From positions 124,001-188,000 of the forward strand of contig MU401487.1 of assembly GCA_022579005.1 (NCBI GenBank): a DNA stretch of 64,000 nt. The letters are read 5' to 3'. The notes beneath the pieces are model-generated. The model had not been told where the DNA came from, searched no databases, and was given only the letters and a program-made list of their open reading frames with translations. This DNA is from Poronia punctata. Taxonomy: Eukaryota; Ascomycota; Sordariomycetes; Xylariales; Xylariaceae. The position numbers were made by a program, and so were the translations under genes. Shown here piece by piece: positions 61,088 through 64,000 of the stretch. Every line of letters begins with the position of its first letter. Position 1 is the stretch's first letter.

Positions 61088-64000
61088 CTACGTACTAGCA
61101 GTAGCAGCAGTAGTAGCCTTCTTCTTCTTCCTCTTCTGCTCCCCAACAACAAGGGCAAAAAGCCTTTTCGCAAGAACCCGTTCATCCCAACCACCGACTT
61201 GGATCTTGAACGCGTCGACGACTTCGAGATGCCAAGACTCCAGAACCAATCTAGCGTCTTGGGCCGCCGAAACCTCTTTACCCAGAAGAGAGATGGAGCG
61301 ACGTCTGTGACGGGGCGGGAGAGGAAAGGCTTGGTGGAAGCGAGAGGGGTCGCGACGACGGAGTTGGAGGATCTCGTCGAGATGGGCCCAGTGTTGTTTG
61401 GACCAGGTTGTTTGGGAGAGAGAAGGGGTTGAGGTGGTGGAAGTAGAAGTCGAAGCCGTGGGTCGGTTTGCGCTTGTGCTTGTGCTTGTGCTTGAGCGTG
61501 GTGGAGCTATTATCGGGTTCTCCGTATTAGCTTTTATTGTGCTCAAGTTGTTCTTGTTCTTGTTATTGTTATTGTTGTTGGAGTCAAGACGTGGCTGGTT
61601 CTCCTTACCCTCGAATGCGGGCCGAAGAGTAGGGGCCTGGATTATATTGCCAAAAGCGTTGGTATTGTTATTGCGCAACTCGTTATTTGCCCTCTTGGTC
61701 TGAGTCATGGGGGATGAGCTTTCATCCCCGAAAGAGACGATACGTCCAGGCGTTGTTGGCTTTAGTGGCGATCGGAAGGAGGATTTAATGGGGGAGGCAT
61801 GGCGGTCCCATCGAGAGGGTTTCTCGCGAGGGGGCACACGTTCGTATTCGGAACCCTCGGTTAATGCGGAGGATTCGGGCTCATCGTTCGGTTCTTGTAG
61901 GTGATTGTTACCAACTCGGCTCCGTGTATCCGGCCCTGCTTGACTTGTGCTCGCTGTAAATAGGTAGCCCTTCGATTCTCCCGGCCGTGGCGTGAAATCT
62001 TTCTTTTGCGGAATGGGTGGGTAGAGTTGACGGTCAGGAGTAGACGGCGCCGCAGACATCGAAGGGGATCGAGCAGGTAAACGCTTTGGTGATGGCGAAG
62101 GCGAAGGCGAAGGCGAAATGGATGTCGACGGATCGTAAGTGTCGGCTACCGTATCACCAGATTTCAAAGCCGGGCCCGGCGGAAACATGTTATTATTAAT
62201 GTTGCTCCTCCGCTCGGGACTCGGGGGACTTGGCCTAGATTCTTTCTGTAGGATAGGTGGGAACAATCCGGTAGACCAAAATGTTTTGGGGGGCTCTCTT
62301 GGTTCTCTCGTAGACCTCGTCTCACTCATCTCTGGCTGGGAGATGGTAGGTTTACTAGCAGGTTTAGATGCACTCGTTCCGGCCTGGGTGTTATCGGGCA
62401 AGGCTGCAGGCGACGAAAAGAAAGACATGAGGTCGAACTTGCCAAAGAAGCGAGATTTGGCTGAAGCTTGCTTCTCCTGCGGTCTAGGTGTTTGTTCAGC
62501 TCCTTGTTCAGCCTGCTGTGCTACTATGGAATACTCGGTGGCGTCGGTCGAGGTTTCGGCACTGGCTGGTGTCCGCCCACTTTTACGCCCATGTCGCCTA
62601 TCGTGTTCTTTCCGGTCTTTAGTATCAGGTTCAGGAAGCCGTTCAGGTTCTTCAAAGTCCATCAAATCATGATCATCATGCTGCCCGGAATCAACGGATC
62701 CCGCATGCTCTTCAAAACTATCATCAGACCGACTTGATGAGATAACGTGTCCGAACTCTTCTTGCTCCGGTTGCTGCTCCGGTTCATATGACTGCTGCCC
62801 CGTTCTTTCCCATGTACGCGCTGGGGGTTCCGGTTCGGGTTCCGTTGGGGCAGCTTGCTGAAAATGTGTTGGAGATTCTCGTGGTCGCTGCTGTGGTTGT
62901 TGTTGTTGTGGTGGTTGCAAAGATTCGACGCCGGGTTCCTGCTCAACGTCACTGGCCGAGTTCTCCTCAACTTCTATTTGAGACGAGCTCGCAATTTCGT
63001 TTTTGTAGATCAGTCGCCGCGCAGTCTTTCTCCACGGACTTGGTATCTTGCTTCTGCGAGGAGGTAGGACATCTGGCTCTATGATTGGCTTTGGTTCGGT
63101 GCGAGCCGGTTCTGGCCTGGCTGGAGATGTGCGAGATGCTTCGATATCCCAGATGTCCATATCGTCATCATCATCATCATCATCTTGATCGTCCAGCCCA
63201 TTGCCCAAGCCCCCGTCAAAGCCAGGTGAAGGTTCATTATCCATGCCCCTATCTTCTTCCTCCATGTCAGGATTAGGATGGTCAGTCTTCGTGACGACTT
63301 GGCCCCGGTTTATCCCGCGCGACCCGAAGACGGCAGCTCGACTGTGAGAGCTCGACGCTTGCAACGGCGAATGTTCATAACTGGTTTGAGGGATGGTATC
63401 GCCTTGGGTGGCCCCGTCCATTCCACCGTTACCGGGGCCATTCAAATTAATGGAGCTGGCCCCGGATTCATGGCTTCGCGTTTGCGCCTCATCCTCCAGC
63501 AGCTTGGAGTTAGCAAACCCCCGTTTGGATTCGGCTTCGGCGCTCCGCTGAGTATCGCCTCTAGAACTCGAGATATTATGAGTATCGGTATTGTTATGCG
63601 AGTTATACGTATAATTCCGATCCTGGTTCAATCCAAGCCCCCAGCTTAGTTGAGGGGCGGTAGAGAGTTGTGAATTATTGAGTATTGCTCGGTTGCGGAT
63701 AGAAGGAGATGGCGACCTCGGAAGAGATGATTGGTGTCCTTGGTCACTACTCGCAGGACCCCTGAAAGGACTTCCCAGGTTCCCTTCGCGCACCTCTGGC
63801 GACGAATTGTCCGACATGACATTCTGCAGAGTGCGACCAACTCTTACGATTGGCGAAAGCGATGGCCTTGCGCTCGGAACGGGCGCCACCAAGGATTGAT
63901 GTTGATGTTGATGCTGGTTGGGTGCCATCTTAGCAGGCTGTTGTTGGGGCGGCAAAGGATGCTGACGCTCCCCTGCAATACTTAATTCTTGCTGGACGTC
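61088..64000 (-). CDS. Large low-complexity protein with conserved C-terminal block, 5' partial
   Basis: The frame is open from the right edge of the window to the stop at 61088, so at least 970 residues are present and the start lies outside, or is the ATG at 63928 (MAPNQHQHQH). Most of the protein is disordered: runs of Ser, Pro, Gln, Glu and Asp, several poly-Asp and poly-Gln stretches. Conserved-looking islands are DMDIWDIEASRTSPARPEP with PPRRSKIPSPWRKTARRLIY near the middle, and the last 100 residues, with QHWAHLDEILQLRRRDP, SLLGKEV, WHLEVVDAFKIQVGGWDE and LAKRLFALVVGEQKRK. I do not recognise the family; the style fits a nuclear regulatory or chromatin protein. Confidence 0.75.
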   Translation of the reverse strand, partial: DVQQELSIAGERQHPLPPQQQPAKMAPNQHQHQHQSLVAPVPSARPSLSPIVRVGRTLQNVMSDNSSPEVREGNLGSPFRGPASSDQGHQSSLPRSPSPSIRNRAILNNSQLSTAPQLSWGLGLNQDRNYTYNSHNNTDTHNISSSRGDTQRSAEAESKRGFANSKLLEDEAQTRSHESGASSINLNGPGNGGMDGATQGDTIPQTSYEHSPLQASSSHSRAAVFGSRGINRGQVVTKTDHPNPDMEEEDRGMDNEPSPGFDGGLGNGLDDQDDDDDDDDMDIWDIEASRTSPARPEPARTEPKPIIEPDVLPPRRSKIPSPWRKTARRLIYKNEIASSSQIEVEENSASDVEQEPGVESLQPPQQQQPQQRPRESPTHFQQAAPTEPEPEPPARTWERTGQQSYEPEQQPEQEEFGHVISSSRSDDSFEEHAGSVDSGQHDDHDLMDFEEPERLPEPDTKDRKEHDRRHGRKSGRTPASAETSTDATEYSIVAQQAEQGAEQTPRPQEKQASAKSRFFGKFDLMSFFSSPAALPDNTQAGTSASKPASKPTISQPEMSETRSTREPREPPKTFWSTGLFPPILQKESRPSPPSPERRSNINNNMFPPGPALKSGDTVADTYDPSTSISPSPSPSPSPKRLPARSPSMSAAPSTPDRQLYPPIPQKKDFTPRPGESKGYLFTASTSQAGPDTRSRVGNNHLQEPNDEPESSALTEGSEYERVPPREKPSRWDRHASPIKSSFRSPLKPTTPGRIVSFGDESSSPMTQTKRANNELRNNNTNAFGNIIQAPTLRPAFEGKENQPRLDSNNNNNNKNKNNLSTIKANTENPIIAPPRSSTSTSTSANRPTASTSTSTTSTPSLSQTTWSKQHWAHLDEILQLRRRDPSRFHQAFPLPPRHRRRSISLLGKEVSAAQDARLVLESWHLEVVDAFKIQVGGWDERVLAKRLFALVVGEQKRKKKKATTAATAST

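Noticed and set aside
62139..62672. Plus-strand open frame of 177 codons
   Set aside because: It is antisense to the long low-complexity gene and its composition mirrors the Ser/Pro codons of that gene.

Overview
The window is nuclear DNA from a filamentous ascomycete fungus (Pezizomycotina, most likely a Sordariomycete; the class is inferred from gene content and style only). The genes carry many short GT-AG introns of about 50-150 bp, often with CTAAC-type branch sites. The families are typically fungal: an NRPS-like carboxylate reductase, Zn(II)2Cys6 and MeaB-type bZIP regulators, a HET-domain protein, GH72 and GH92 enzymes, and a PARP-E2 fusion. Long gene-free stretches are rich in TACCTA/TAGGTA motifs. 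I find 18 protein-coding genes (two cut by the window edges), one short inverted-repeat transposon, two 10-N assembly gaps and several microsatellites. I saw no rRNA, no convincing tRNA and no CRISPR array.

Left part (1-13.6 kb): the 3' part of an adenylation-thiolation-reductase enzyme, a secreted histidine phosphatase, a Zn2Cys6 regulator and a short-chain dehydrogenase. Together these could be the edge of a small metabolic gene cluster. An F-box protein follows. Middle (16-37 kb): a CXC-type Cys-rich protein with a poly-Gln/His tail, a MeaB-like bZIP, a 10-exon sugar transporter, a HET-domain protein and a secreted GH92 mannosidase. All but the last lie on the minus strand, separated by 0.6-4.5 kb of DNA without recognisable genes.

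Right part (37-64 kb): a five-exon gene for an ADP-ribosyltransferase fused to a ubiquitin-conjugating domain, a Cog7-like Golgi tether subunit, a GPI-anchored GH72 wall transglycosylase, the rRNA-processing WD40 protein Sof1, a membrane-associated SDR, a pseudokinase, the proteasome lid subunit Rpn6, and a long low-complexity protein running off the right edge. Most of these are conserved housekeeping genes, so this half looks like core chromosome with one MITE insertion.

The points most worth following are the PARP-E2 fusion; the Sof1 gene, with an ATG-only first coding exon and a 7-nt exon; two GC-AG introns; a reading-frame problem in the Zn2Cys6 gene; and the MITE at 48.0-48.4 kb. All splice sites below were assigned by eye from splice consensus, reading-frame phase and recognition of the protein family. 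No alignment or search was run.
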